In this document: positions 14,201-21,220 of the stretch, in pieces
Layout: each line of letters begins with the position of its first letter
How positions within the stretch are numbered: the stretch's first letter is position 1
Assembly (NCBI GenBank): GCA_963971575.1
Contig: OZ020616.1
Span: 5,104,924-5,168,923, forward strand
Source of the DNA: Liopterus haemorrhoidalis
Lineage: Eukaryota > Arthropoda > Insecta > Coleoptera > Dytiscidae
Reading direction: 5' to 3'
DNA length: 64,000 nucleotides
Notes under the pieces: model-generated
What the model was told of the DNA's origin: nothing
Seen by the model: only the letters and a program-made list of their open reading frames with translations
Database searches by the model: none
Translations under genes and position numbers: made by a program

Positions 14201-17200
14201 AAATCATAAATAAAGACCCTACGGATAGTTTACAAAATAAAAACAATAAAATTATTAAAGAATTAACTGATAAACAAATGATTAATGACAATCAAAGTAA
14301 ATCTCTAAAAACTTATAATGCAGTTTCACCTAAATTTTATGGCTTAATTAAATCTCACAAAAATAATTTTCCAGTAAGGCCTGTTGTGTCATGCATCAGA
14401 TCTCCTAATTATAAATTATCAAAATTTCTCACACAAATTATTAATAAGGTCAATTTACATAGTGACTATGATATAAAAAACTCTTTTGAACTTAAAAACG
14501 TGTTAGATAATCTTCCAGAATTACAAAATAACAGTAATATGATTTCATTAGATGTAGTTTCATTATTTACCAATATACCCAAAAATTTGGTCATTGATGT
14601 TATAAAAAAAAAGTGGGAACTATTTGAATTGTATACAGAAATTAACCAAGACATGTTTATCAAATGTATAGAGTTCATTTTTGATAGTAGTTATTTTAAA
14701 TTCAATAATAGTACATACAAACAAATTTTTGGCACAAGTATGGGGAGTCCCAGCAGCCCATCCCTTGCGAATTTAGTAATGAACGATTTAATTGATAACT
14801 GCTTAGAGAAAATACCATTTAATTGTATTCTAATAAAAAAATATGTAGATGATCTTATTTTGATTATACCCAAAGAATATAATAGTACTATAGCTAACTA
14901 CTTTAACACATATGATGACAATTTAAAATTTACTATAGAAATTGAAAATGAAAACAAGCTACCATTCTTAGATATGACACTTATACGTACCGGTAATACT
15001 ATCAAAACTAAATGGTACAAAAAAGAGATAGCATCAGATCGTTTCTTAAATTTCAATTCTTTACACATCAATCAACAAAAAATAAATTCAGCATACAATT
15101 TAAAAAACAGGGCACTCAAATTAACACATTCAGACTATCATACAGAAATAAAAGACAATATAAGTAAAATCTTAACCAGCAATAATTTTCCAAAAAAGCT
15201 CACTAATAACATATTAAATACAGAAAAAATCAGAAATGCTAATGAATCTACTAATACTAAATATTGTTCAATAACTTTCATTCCCAAACTGACACAAAAC
15301 ATAAAGAATGTTCTTAAAAACAAGAAAATCAATATATCATACAAATATAAAAAAACTGTTAAATTTTTGTTTTCTAAACTTAAAGATAAAGATCATGTCG
15401 GGAAAACTAATAATGCGATATACTTATTAGAATGTAACAATTGTCCGGCTACATATACTGGTCAAACCAAACAATATGTAGAAAAAAGAATTAAACAACA
15501 TCAACAAGACATAAAGAATTATAAAAATTTACCCATTCCTAATCATTGCATGGAAAATAAGCACAAGTTCAATTTTGATAATTTTAAAATATTAGACACT
15601 GAAGAGAATTATCATAAAAGATTAATAAAAGAAATGATATATATAAAAAATAATAAGAACAATATTAACATACAACAAGATGTTGAGAGTTTAAACAATT
15701 GCTACAATTACATTATTAAACACATTAAAGATAATACACATGCGCGAATTTAAGTCATCTTTAATATTTTCCAATTTTTGGTTTCAACTAGTCATTATGC
15801 CATCTACTTTCAATACGTTCAGACATGTGATATACTCTGTGATATTTTTAATTTTACATTTTAACTCGTTTTTTACCGTTTTAAAAATAATACAATATAC
15901 TTTTAACTTTATTTATTATTATTTATTTTGGATGTATGAGATGGTCTCCAATTATATTTTTTGGATGAATGGTGTGAAGAGTATAATCACTTAGTTTTGG
16001 ATTGAGTAAGTACTTTAGACTTATTTTTGTAGACACTTTTATGTACAATATTATGTAAGATATACTAATTTGTTAATATTATCAATAGATAAACTGAAGA
16101 AGAAAATATAACATTTTCGAAACCGGTCTTTTCAACATTTTATAATTTTTTATTTAATGACCTAATTCCCGAAAATATTACTTTCTAATTAACAACAAGG
16201 TCGATAAAAAAAAAAGAATAAATCAAAGGAATACACTTTAGTTTTATGTAGGGTTTTAATAATGAACGTAGGCTGCGTGCGATCTGTCATCAACTGATAC
16301 GTGTAACGTGTAACACCCCAATACTCCATTCGGCAGAGCCGGTCAATTTCACGAAGTTTGACGATATGACACGAAGCAAAGAATATTTATTTTATATTAA
16401 AAAACTTAAAATATTTCCCTTATTATTGGTAACAGAAAAAATATGGGACACAAATTGTTTATAGCAAGAAAACAAATATTTTTTATTGCAAATACATTTT
16501 TTCAGTTAGATGAATATTTAGGTTACAGGGTTACGGGGGTAGTTCTCCCATATTATTGACTTAACAGCAAAAATGTATGTAACAAAAATTGTAGGTAGAA
16601 ACGCGCCAGGACATATTATTATGACAGATTAAAAAGAAGATTACTAATAGTTAAAAAAATCATGGCTTGCCTTTTTAATTATTATTTTTTTGTTGAATAC
16701 CTGGTACTATATACATTTTTGACATTTAGAAGTTCATAACCTCACGTCAATAATTTCAAGGAAATGAAGCATATATATTTGCAATAATTAATACCTGTAA
16801 GCAATATTTGCATGCAATAATGCTAGGAATTAATGTAATCTTTTTTTACTTACATCGTTCAGTATATTTACTTCTGGGCTGTCAAATACATATTTATCGC
16901 ATCTGTAAGTTGAGTTGTGTGCGAAAAGATTTAAAGGGCATTGAGTATTTGTGTTGTTGAATTCAGGTTGGACCGTAGGATACCGTTGGCATCTACTAGG
17001 TGCTCCTTTATAATACGGTACTGCATTGCTTAACCAGGGTGGTTGGAAAGATGGCTTTGCTTCTAAACCATCACATTCTGGAATGTAACATCTGAAAAGA
17101 TTAATTATAAAAATTGCTGTGTCGCGTGAAATTTCATACATTTCAGGGATTTGTAGGTATTAAATAAATGATAACACATTAGGAGTACATACGAGGGTCA

Positions 17201-19668
17201 ATCAAATATAAATGAGCGCTTCTCGGCTGAGCGGCGGGAAAGGCAATAATGTGTGTTGTGGCGGTTGGGGTCGTTAGATAAAGATGTGTAGTTGGCGAAA
17301 ACCAGCCCAATTAGTTTATTTAATGTTTTGTTTAGTAGTCCTTACGATGAATGTGAAGAGTGTGCCAGTCCCTGTTGCGCAACGCATTGTTATAAAATTT
17401 CTAACCCATGAAAACGTGAAACCAGCCGAACTTCACCCCAGTCTGCAGTTCCAGTTGGGTAAGATACCCTTTCATGGCCAAGGGTGAAAGTTTGGTGCAA
17501 CGAGTTCAAGCAAGGCCGTGAACGAGTTGAAAATCCAAGTCATCATCGCTGTCCTCGTACAATTGTGACGAATGAAAACATTGCTCGTGTTTGTGAATTA
17601 GTGCAAGGAGATCGACGATTAACAGTGCTTGAAATTTCGGAGGAACTCAGCTGTGGAAGTGTTCGGAGGAACTTATCACGTTGAATTCCAAAGCTACTGA
17701 GTGATGATCCTTCACGGCAACGCCAGGTCCCACATAGCAGATCTAACGCAACATAAACTGGTGGATATGCACTACAAAACGATTGAACATCTACCTTATA
17801 GTCCAGACTTCTGGCCATGCGATTGCCATGTTTGGGCCTCTCAAAGAAGCACCTGGAGGCGAGTGATTTGAGAATAATGATCAAGTGGAAACGTTCGTGC
17901 GCAACTGGTCAGATACCCGCCTAATTTCAGTCTACGAGAATGGAAGAAAGAAACTGCCCAAACGTTGGGGAAAATGTATCCTAAAATTAGGAGACTATGT
18001 GGAAAAATAATTTGTAGAAATATATAAATATTTCTTATAAAATAAATTGTTAAAATAAAATGCTCGTTTAAAATGTATCAAATAAAAGTTGTTAGTTATT
18101 ACTTTTATAGCAACTTTTGTTAAATACATTTTTTCGAAATATTTCTCTGTTGTGAAATATTCGCAAAAATAGTTAACCGATTTTAACCAAAAGTTGATCA
18201 ACTCGTGCCATTGATGTCAAAAGCTTAAATATGAAGTTTCATACAAATCCTTTTAGCCGAATTTGCTGTACACGTGTATACAGACCGACAGACAGACAAA
18301 CAGACAAACCGTCAGACAGACAGACCGACAGACATCATGCTAAAAATAGTCAAAACGTTATGTAGGGACCTCAATTCGTGAAGATCCATCAAAATCTCGA
18401 AATGTCAAAATCGGTATAATCACAATACCTCACTTTTATATGTTGGCGGTCGGTAAAAATATTATATCTGTTTACTTTTTTCTGTTCGTCTTTTGATTGA
18501 CGGCCAATTGATATTGGCACCAAAGTACACAAGGATTTTTGTGGTGAAGATAAGAAAGCTGCTTATATTTATCAACCGAAGGCAAAGGTTGCATTTGGTA
18601 AAGAATGTCCTTCAAGAACCTTAGTATTTGATTCGTAAAAATTGTTTTCTACAGTACTACAGTACAATTGAATGTTGATGAGCTTATTTGGGAAAGCAGG
18701 CGCAAATAGCGAACAATAGTATTCGTAGCGTTCAGGTTAACCACGAAAAGCTTGTATTTAACAATATTAGTGCACGATGGGTTTCAATGAATCTGTATGC
18801 TGAACACAGGTATTTATTTATTTATTGGCCATAATACAAAATAAAACATTGCTTCAGTCAGTCATACAAGCAATACAAAGAAAACTAGTAACGCAAATAC
18901 AAAGTAAACGAGGTAGAAAAGGAATTCAAATTTTACAAGAATTTTTTCATTGTCTTCAAACTGCAGAGTTTTTAAACCTAATCATTACCGTAGACCAGTG
19001 GACTTCAAACTTTTTCAAGTCGTGGAACCCTTTACAGTCTAACAATATTCCGTGGAACCAAAAAAATTAACATAAGGTTGATACCTACTGCTTGGTGACC
19101 AGACTTCAGTAGAGGTAAATTCCTAAATTTATATATTTTGGAGGTCGGTAAAAATGGAAATTAATTCAAAAGAAAATAATCCTTCAATTTATATATCAAA
19201 TTGTTCAAATTGTATCATTACTTTTAACATAAATAAATAAATAATAGTTTAATATTCTGTTTATCCTTCAAAATGACGTTTGTTACATTTTTGTCCTGGC
19301 CGCGTAAGTATTACGCTTAGCAACGTAGACCTAAAATCATTTACGTTCACATGCGCGTTGCTGGGTTGATAACACTCATTTACGGAGTGGGTAGTATAAA
19401 AAATTTGATTCGATACGCACACTTGTCACGAACATATGATTACTAATCATATAAACGAGATAAATTTTATTACTGAATAAAACAATTGTAATTTTTACCT
19501 GTAATCTAAGTTTCTGGCTGTAAATACATAACTGAGCGTGAACATTGCTGAGTAAATTATTGGAATGCATATAAAAATATAATTTTTGATTTGATATGTG
19601 CCTAGTTTCTTTGTCAAATCACTGAGAATTTGGTCCAAATTGCTTGTGACTGTTTTTATGTTCGTCAT
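707..19668 (-). CDS. Organic cation transporter-like MFS protein (5' part, spliced, partial)
   Basis: Minus-strand gene with coding exons 19668-19499, 17091-16854, 9085-8979, 8916-8762, 4784-4480 and 1016-707. Every junction has AG/GT signals and the phases join in frame, giving ~428 codons. The protein starts MTNIKTVTSNLD, has a first membrane segment at about residues 30-50, a long extracellular loop rich in Cys and N-glycosylation sites (exon 2, about 58-136), then the MFS signature SGFVSDRFGRR after TM2 (about 166-176). Exon 5 has LTPESIRWMVAKGKREEA, the intracellular loop signature of the SLC22/OCT branch; exon 6 repeats an LDRFGRR motif after TM8. Family members are plasma-membrane carriers of organic cations, carnitine or similar solutes, usually ~540-560 aa, so the C-terminal membrane segments are outside the window. 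Substrate cannot be told from sequence. The start ATG follows a 3' splice site at 19710-19709, so a noncoding 5' exon lies upstream. Confidence 0.9.
1208..1785. repeat. Foldback repeat with ~250-bp inverted arms
   Basis: The arm at 1208-1455 is matched in inverted order by 1533-1785, with an ~78-bp loop. Both arms carry the stretch around GGTACTAAACCCCTGCACGC. The right arm is continuous with the non-LTR fragment just beyond it. A further partial copy lies at 53565-53640. No strong ORF is present inside. Confidence 0.75.
1786..2121 (-). pseudogene. Non-LTR retroelement, C-terminal endonuclease-side fragment
   Basis: A minus-strand reading frame includes AALRVLYCHLRHAFGIYQIP, DIESIVENFKCRIYWNYSF and ATKPDITLLDIETKQMFLIK. 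These resemble the far C-terminal part of R2/R1-type insect non-LTR retroelement polyproteins (the KPDI-LLD block is characteristic). There is no reverse transcriptase core nearby, so this is a short 5'-truncated relic. The frame then runs on into the foldback arm, which is noncoding. Confidence 0.6.
2196..2240. repeat. (TA)n microsatellite
   Basis: Uninterrupted AT dinucleotides preceded by a short ATT run at ~2143-2166. It gives rise only to meaningless YIYIYI reading frames. Confidence 0.95.
2328..3709. mobile_element. Long-TIR nonautonomous element (TA-flanked)
   Basis: The ends are GTCTAAGAGCTAGCAACGT and its near complement ACGTTGCTAGCTCTCGGAC, each flanked by TA. The inverted repeat continues inward for ~450 bp on each side (2328-2778 and 3259-3709), with scattered substitutions, leaving a ~480-bp centre. 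The centre has only low-complexity frames and no transposase. TA flanks suit the Tc1/mariner group, but the family is not identified. Confidence 0.75.
4010..4195. repeat. Interspersed repeat, copy 1
   Basis: This ~180-bp stretch starting at GCCGCATTCAGAGCTCTTAA recurs at 7563-7735 in the same orientation with few changes. Family unknown. A hAT-like terminus (CTGGCACCGCCACTG) follows at ~4238-4252 without a visible partner. Confidence 0.7.
4480..4784 (-). CDS. Transporter exon 5: TM5-TM6 and cytoplasmic loop
   Basis: Acceptor TTTTTCAG at 4787-4785, donor GAG|GTAAAT. It encodes VEQVSPEKRVLSGSVVSSSY, two membrane segments, and the LTPESIRWMVAKGKREEAKD loop with its conserved Pro-Glu-Ser, ending SEQSLDGLDLVE. 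The upstream 4-kb intron has the split SINE and hAT element. Confidence 0.88.
5200..5975 (+). repeat. Family-A element, 5'-truncated copy
   Basis: Shares the order and wording of the copies at 22.8-23.8 kb and 33.0-34.8 kb: ACTGTAGCCCAGATG, a GATCAG...CGCATTTTTTGTG block, a tRNA-like insert, TTATATTTTGGCAAATGTTG, a CACTCAGCATGCCGCC block and the terminal GTGTGAAAGTTCACACTTC hairpin at ~5940-5960. The part upstream of ~5200 is missing. Fused at its right end to a truncated family-M copy. Confidence 0.7.
5406..5485 (+). other. tRNA-like insert in family-A element (box A/box B)
   Basis: TCCTTGTCTAATGGTTAGC looks like a tRNA 5' half with a pol III A box. About 40 bases on, GGATCGCTCCCGGGC resembles a B box, and TCCT can pair with AGGA at the end. 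It is degenerate, so not a functional tRNA. It occupies the same position as unrelated tRNA-like stretches in two other family-A copies. Confidence 0.45.
5980..6160 (-). mobile_element. Family-M MITE, truncated copy
   Basis: Keeps the ACATATGTCATTCGTTCCCATGG interior (here written short: GACATATGTCATTCGTTCCC) and one terminus, TAGTTCCGCCAAAACGTTTGGAATAG. The other TIR is gone, replaced by the family-A terminus. Confidence 0.7.
6161..6659. other. Intronic stretch with no recognised feature
   Basis: Low-GC sequence inside transporter intron 4. No repeat, ORF or RNA recognised. Confidence 0.5.
6660..8220 (-). mobile_element. tRNA-derived SINE, split by a hAT insertion
   Basis: Read on the minus strand, the head at 8190-8167 gives TGGCTCAGTTAGTG (A box; 8187-8174). 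After removal of the hAT element and one target copy, it continues at ~6971 with GGGCCAGGGTTCATTCCCCG, whose GGTTCATTCCCC (6945-6934) is a good B box. It has the general layout of a tRNA-derived SINE. The 3' limit near 6660 is approximate. Confidence 0.6.
6972..8166. mobile_element. hAT-type nonautonomous element, 8-bp TSD GTCCACAC
   Basis: Starts TAGAGATGGTAATTTCGGCTC and ends GAACGACTCTTCTCTA. The exact octamer GTCCACAC is present on both sides (6964-6971 and 8167-8174). Terminal ~100 bp at both ends are full of GAGCCGGCTCA-like repeats that pair with each other. No transposase frame; the centre includes a second copy of the 180-bp repeat at 7563-7735. An 8-bp duplication is diagnostic of hAT. 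Confidence 0.88.
8230..8755. other. Intronic stretch, no gene supported
   Basis: A 118-codon plus-strand frame at 8374-8730 is open, but its composition (Phe/Ile/Tyr-rich, no family resemblance) and position beside the transporter exon on the other strand argue against a gene. Confidence 0.5.
8762..8916 (-). CDS. Transporter exon 4: TM3-TM4
   Basis: Only a 62-bp intron separates it from exon 3. It encodes FGRRFLMLGGLIISAIFGVA and on through AYSSGFILG, two hydrophobic segments. It ends with one base of a Gly codon at donor G|GTAAGC; reading past the donor into the intron gives no membrane-protein continuation. Confidence 0.85.
8979..9085 (-). CDS. Transporter exon 3: TM2
   Basis: Acceptor TTTTAG, donor AG|GTAACT. 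It encodes FDLYCEDNLWKLTLVGTINN and continues to LPISGFVSDR, the second membrane segment leading to the MFS A-motif. The PLE and a mariner relic sit in the 7.8-kb intron between this exon and exon 2. Confidence 0.85.
9350..10395 (-). repeat. Family-A element, divergent copy without tRNA-like insert
   Basis: Left terminus CTGAAGTGTGAATTTTCACA at 9357. The right part has the short CAGA microsatellite (10333-10348), the TGGGTCAAAGAATTT block and a closing GGCCATACCTAC. Two AAAATCTGATCA-type repeats in between suggest an internal duplication. No ORF. Confidence 0.6.
10455..11690 (+). mobile_element. Family-T DNA transposon, copy T1 (degenerate)
   Basis: TIRs TAGTATTTCCAAAATGAAATG and (inverted) its partner ending CATTTTTGAAATACTA lie between TA dinucleotides (10453-10454 and 11691-11692), the Tc1/mariner signature. 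The interior has a remnant of the transposase N-terminus from ~10744 (ATGACTCTTTGGCGACC), interrupted at ~10818-11096 by a GC-rich insert beginning CAGTGGCGCACACAG. It resumes at ~11130 with a frame shift. It cannot make a transposase. Confidence 0.8.
10818..11096. mobile_element. Insert with CAGTGGCG-type terminus inside T1
   Basis: Compared with the family-T copies at 27.8 and 63.5 kb, the coding sequence is interrupted after CTGTGCAAGG. The insert starts CAGTGGCGCACACAG and ends CTTGTGTTCGCCAGTG, with C- and G-runs near the right end. A fragment of the same end is at ~30685-30740. I could not see a clean 8-bp duplication. Confidence 0.55.
11691..12654. other. Intronic stretch, no gene
   Basis: Contains a (TA)n run at 11695-11712 and a GC-richer patch at 11720-11815 with CCGGCCTAGCGGCC-like words. 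Otherwise plain AT-rich intron. Confidence 0.5.
12833..13266. repeat. PLE left inverted arm
   Basis: Reverse complement of 15756-16189. Begins TTAGAAAGTAATATTTTCGG and ends with the ATG of the PLE gene. Carries an antisense hammerhead motif at 12934-12889. Confidence 0.92.
12889..12934 (-). ncRNA. Hammerhead ribozyme motif, PLE left arm (antisense)
   Basis: Mirror copy of the motif at 16088-16133: on the minus strand it reads CTGAAGA (12928-12922), a 6-bp stem II, GAAA and ACCGGTC, with cleavage expected after the C at 12894. Only transcripts of the minus strand would contain it. Confidence 0.7.
13264..15753 (+). CDS. Penelope-like reverse transcriptase / GIY-YIG endonuclease
   Basis: An 829-codon frame with no stops. 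RT blocks are readable in order: SPKFYGLIKSHK and RPVVSCIRSPNYKLSKFL (finger region, about residues 358-388), MISLDVVSLFTNIP (RT block A with its Asp, ~427), GTSMGSPSSPSLANLVMNDL (block B, ~490) and KYVDDLILI (catalytic YVDD, ~525). After a linker, a zinc-finger-like CNNCPATYTGQTKQYVEKR starts the C-terminal GIY-YIG domain (about 713-810), whose conserved Tyr/Tyr-x-G, Arg and late Glu are present. The protein reverse-transcribes the element RNA and nicks the target. Lys/Asn-rich and AT-rich like its surroundings. The frame is intact, so this copy could be active or very recently so. Confidence 0.95.
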   Translation: MASTKNHINFLLRCKYKNIFPSHIQHNFKFTYKLMTDSHHFQKNIEDSIFNFKMTILKIEINSMHANYRLVQNNFNYIDQILKNKLTINSYNKIRNILDNKFYKWHNEYKKRQYNKFNNLLHNNLTKYNNNINYIDINRDNQQINSHMMYSSNCLNNMSNKDHNNLEINNHNNKFVLNLTKEIIPYDILNLLSYGPKFVVPYSKNEIPIPQLISDVENIIHNFDETDNQDSENSRSRIVNIITNHINNLKNNHVTNKSDHKIIKTFQETKRYLKSHNNILVVNSDKSKQTVIIYKEEYLKKCNDLLMDDKYYKIINKDPTDSLQNKNNKIIKELTDKQMINDNQSKSLKTYNAVSPKFYGLIKSHKNNFPVRPVVSCIRSPNYKLSKFLTQIINKVNLHSDYDIKNSFELKNVLDNLPELQNNSNMISLDVVSLFTNIPKNLVIDVIKKKWELFELYTEINQDMFIKCIEFIFDSSYFKFNNSTYKQIFGTSMGSPSSPSLANLVMNDLIDNCLEKIPFNCILIKKYVDDLILIIPKEYNSTIANYFNTYDDNLKFTIEIENENKLPFLDMTLIRTGNTIKTKWYKKEIASDRFLNFNSLHINQQKINSAYNLKNRALKLTHSDYHTEIKDNISKILTSNNFPKKLTNNILNTEKIRNANESTNTKYCSITFIPKLTQNIKNVLKNKKINISYKYKKTVKFLFSKLKDKDHVGKTNNAIYLLECNNCPATYTGQTKQYVEKRIKQHQQDIKNYKNLPIPNHCMENKHKFNFDNFKILDTEENYHKRLIKEMIYIKNNKNNINIQQDVESLNNCYNYIIKHIKDNTHARI
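15756..16189. repeat. PLE right inverted arm
   Basis: Inverted partner of 12833-13266, starting three bases after the PLE stop codon (TAA at 15751-15753). Bears the sense hammerhead motif. The 34-base tail 16190-16223 lies outside the arm. Confidence 0.92.
16088..16133 (+). ncRNA. Hammerhead ribozyme motif, PLE right arm (sense)
   Basis: Type I layout: CTGAAGA (16094-16100), stem II GAAAAT/ATTTTC (16102-16107 with 16113-16118, loop ATAAC), GAAA (16119-16122), then ACCGGT and the cleavage C at 16128. Stem I can form from GATAAA with TTTTC (one bulged T). Stem III is the palindrome ACCGGT with no loop, the minimal kind seen in Penelope elements, which is thought to work as a dimer. All core bases fit the hammerhead consensus. 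Activity is not shown here. Confidence 0.75.
16240..16850. other. Intronic stretch with one minisatellite-like monomer
   Basis: No gene seen. 16540-16600 (ATTATTGACTTAACAGCAAA) matches the monomer of the 150-bp minisatellite in LSD1 intron 3, showing that monomer is dispersed as well as tandem. Confidence 0.5.
16854..17091 (-). CDS. Transporter exon 2: extracellular loop
   Basis: Acceptor TTTTCAG and donor GAT|GTAAGT. It encodes 79 residues beginning CYIPECDG and including NNTNTQCPLNLFAHNSTYRC, the Cys-rich, N-glycosylated first loop that marks SLC22-type transporters. The phase matches exon 1 (AG+A gives Arg). Confidence 0.85.
17186..18085 (+). pseudogene. Mariner-type transposase relic
   Basis: Begins near ACGAGGGTCAATCAAATATA, a usual mariner terminus. 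Pieces of the transposase are recognisable in shifting frames: AQRIVIKFLTHENVKPAE (~17377), VWCNEFKQGRERVENPSHHR (17487), then DRRLTVLEISEELS (~17620). A gap of roughly half the protein follows, then the end region around NWSDTRLISVYENGRKKLPK (~17904). Stops, frameshifts and the large deletion make it dead. It sits in transporter intron 1. Confidence 0.75.
18190..18480. repeat. Interspersed repeat with GACA microsatellite
   Basis: GACAGACAGACAAACAGACA-type run at ~18287-18335, with flanks ATGAAGTTTCATACAAAT and AAAATCTCGAAATGTCAA. Same general design as family A but different sequence. Confidence 0.5.
18480..19495. other. Intron 1 of transporter, no gene
   Basis: An open 81-codon frame at 18825-19070 has no recognisable content. 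TGGACTTCAAACTTTTTCAA near 19000 looks like a lone hAT terminus with no partner in view. Confidence 0.5.
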
Positions 19669-19708
19669 CTTCGATGCGCTGTGGATATGTCTGTTTGATT
19701 CTAAATTC
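19499..19708 (-). CDS. Transporter exon with the start codon
   Basis: The exon runs from the acceptor (TTTTTCAG, AG at 19710-19709) to a donor AG|GTAAAA at 19498. The first 40 bases are 5' UTR and the ATG is at 19668-19666. It encodes the N-terminus and TM1 (IFICIPIIYSAMFTLSYVF) and ends two bases into a codon completed in the next exon. Confidence 0.85.
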
Positions 19709-20271
19709 CTGAAAAAAAAAAAGAAAATACAATAAATAAATAAATATACAAATAAATACATAACCTAAAATATAAAAGTAAATGCTGCAGGAAAATTGTG
19801 GAACAGAGAACAGAGGTGTGAACGGCCAACAGCAGGGTAACAATATATTGGAAGAATACGAGTTTGTGCCAAAAATTTTCGAAATAACTATTTTCTAGAG
19901 GTGATATACAGGGTGTTTGTTTGAAATGGGGCACCCCGAAAATCTCCTTTATTTGTAAAGATATAAAAAATCTTCAGAACAAAAGTTAAACTAGACAAAA
20001 AGGCCCATCTAAAGGTTACTATAAGAATTCTGAGGCACTTCCGGTTTCACCGGAATTGATGTCAACTTTTGATCTAGCATAGGGAATCGATAATTTTATA
20101 TTTTTTTCCTAAAATTACATTAAATTAGCTTTACAATGACACCAAAAAATCATATTTTTATGTTAACCATTTCAAAATGGCGACCATTTATTTACAAAAT
20201 AATAATCAACATAAGTTTTACAAAGTTGAACGTAGCAAGCTTTGAAAACAATAAAAAAAGAAACAAAATAT

Positions 20272-20756
20272 CTCGGAGACATTTGCTATTGCGATATTCG
20301 GATTTAGCGACCCCAAAAACCCCCAAGTCACGTGTTTCAACTACTTTTGTATCGAATTCGCATAAAAATCCTGAAAACGAGGGTAAGTACCGCTCACCCT
20401 GAGCACCAGGTACCTCGGAGACATTTGCTATTGCGATATTCGGATTTAGCGACCCCAAAAACCCCCGAGTAACGTGTTTCAACTACTTTTGTATCGAATT
20501 CGCATAAAACTCCTGAAAACGAGGGTAAGTACCGCTCACCCTGAGCACCAGGTACCTCGGAGACATTTGCTATTGCGATATTCGGATTTAGCGACCCCAA
20601 AAACCCCCGAGTAACGTGATTCAACTGCTTTTGTATCAAATTTGCATAAAACTCTAGGAAACGATGTACGTAGTGTCCACCCTGGGCACCAGGTACCTCG
20701 GACACTTCTCTCGTCCCGATATTCGTGTTCAGCGACCCCAGAAACCCCCGAGTATC
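20272..20756. repeat. Minisatellite, ~3.5 copies of a 142-bp unit
   Basis: CTCGGAGACATTTGCTATTG starts at 20272, 20414 and 20556, and a diverged CTCGGACACTTCTCTCG at 20697: periods of 142, 142 and 141. Units contain ATATTCGGATTTAGCGACCC and GAGCACCAGGTAC. The first three are very alike, the fourth differs. GC-richer than the surroundings. The array is the right part of a repeat beginning at ~19915 with CAGGGTGTTTGTTTGAAATG. Confidence 0.9.
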
Positions 20757-20759
20757 AAT

Positions 20760-21210
20760 ATTTGATTTATTTTAGTGAATATATACCGAGTTATAAATTT
20801 TTGATTTTGCAACTCTGGAAAATGCACTTTTCCAATGGATTTTTCTTATGCACAAATGCAGTTTTTCATTTTGCATTGATCGCGTTGGTTCACAAAATTT
20901 CCTGAGGCTCTAACGAGTCGAATGCACCAAACTGCATGTAAATCCATCTTACTGCGCCAAAAATCGGAAGTTGGGCTGATTTTTGTGCTTCATTGCCTCG
21001 CCTAATATAATATGGCATCAGAAATTACATCGCAATTAACAATTTTTACCAATTAGGAATATTACTACCTAGGTAGATTAAAAATAGTTTATTTGAAATA
21101 AATAGATAGTGAAAATTTATTACATGTAAGTAAAAATTGATAAAAACAATCAGCATTTACGCAAGTGCCAAGTGATAACAAAAGTAATGGTTAATATTTT
21201 TTGTGTTAAG
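20760..21210. other. Intergenic, nothing recognised
   Basis: No repeat partner, ORF or RNA identified between the minisatellite and the next hAT element. Confidence 0.5.
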
Positions 21211-21220
21211 TAGGTATAAT

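Larger units (their letters stand above)
12834..16223 (+). mobile_element. Complete Penelope-like element with inverted arms
   Basis: Boundaries are set by a 12-bp target duplication, CAAAGGAATACA, at 12822-12833 and 16224-16235. Arms at 12833-13266 and 15756-16189 are inverted copies of equal length (434 bp); their translated 77-residue overlap is identical, so the insertion is recent. Beyond the right arm is a unique 34-base tail (16190-16223) with an A-run. Between the arms is one intact 829-codon gene. Penelope elements are known for variable, direct or inverted terminal repeats, a short one-sided extension, and GIY-YIG endonuclease. All of this fits. Confidence 0.92.
12655..16238. mobile_element. 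Family-M MITE, interrupted by the PLE
   Basis: The left TIR CAGTCTATTCCAAACGATTA begins at 12655. The right TIR reads AGTTCCGCCTAAACCAAAGG at 12810-12827 and, after the PLE, resumes from the duplicated target with CAAAGGAATACAC (16224-16236). The MITE is therefore older than the retroelement and provides the insertion site. Confidence 0.7.

Noticed and set aside
20136..20705. Overlapping frames on both strands of the 142-bp minisatellite
   Set aside because: They repeat with the satellite period and lack any protein signature.
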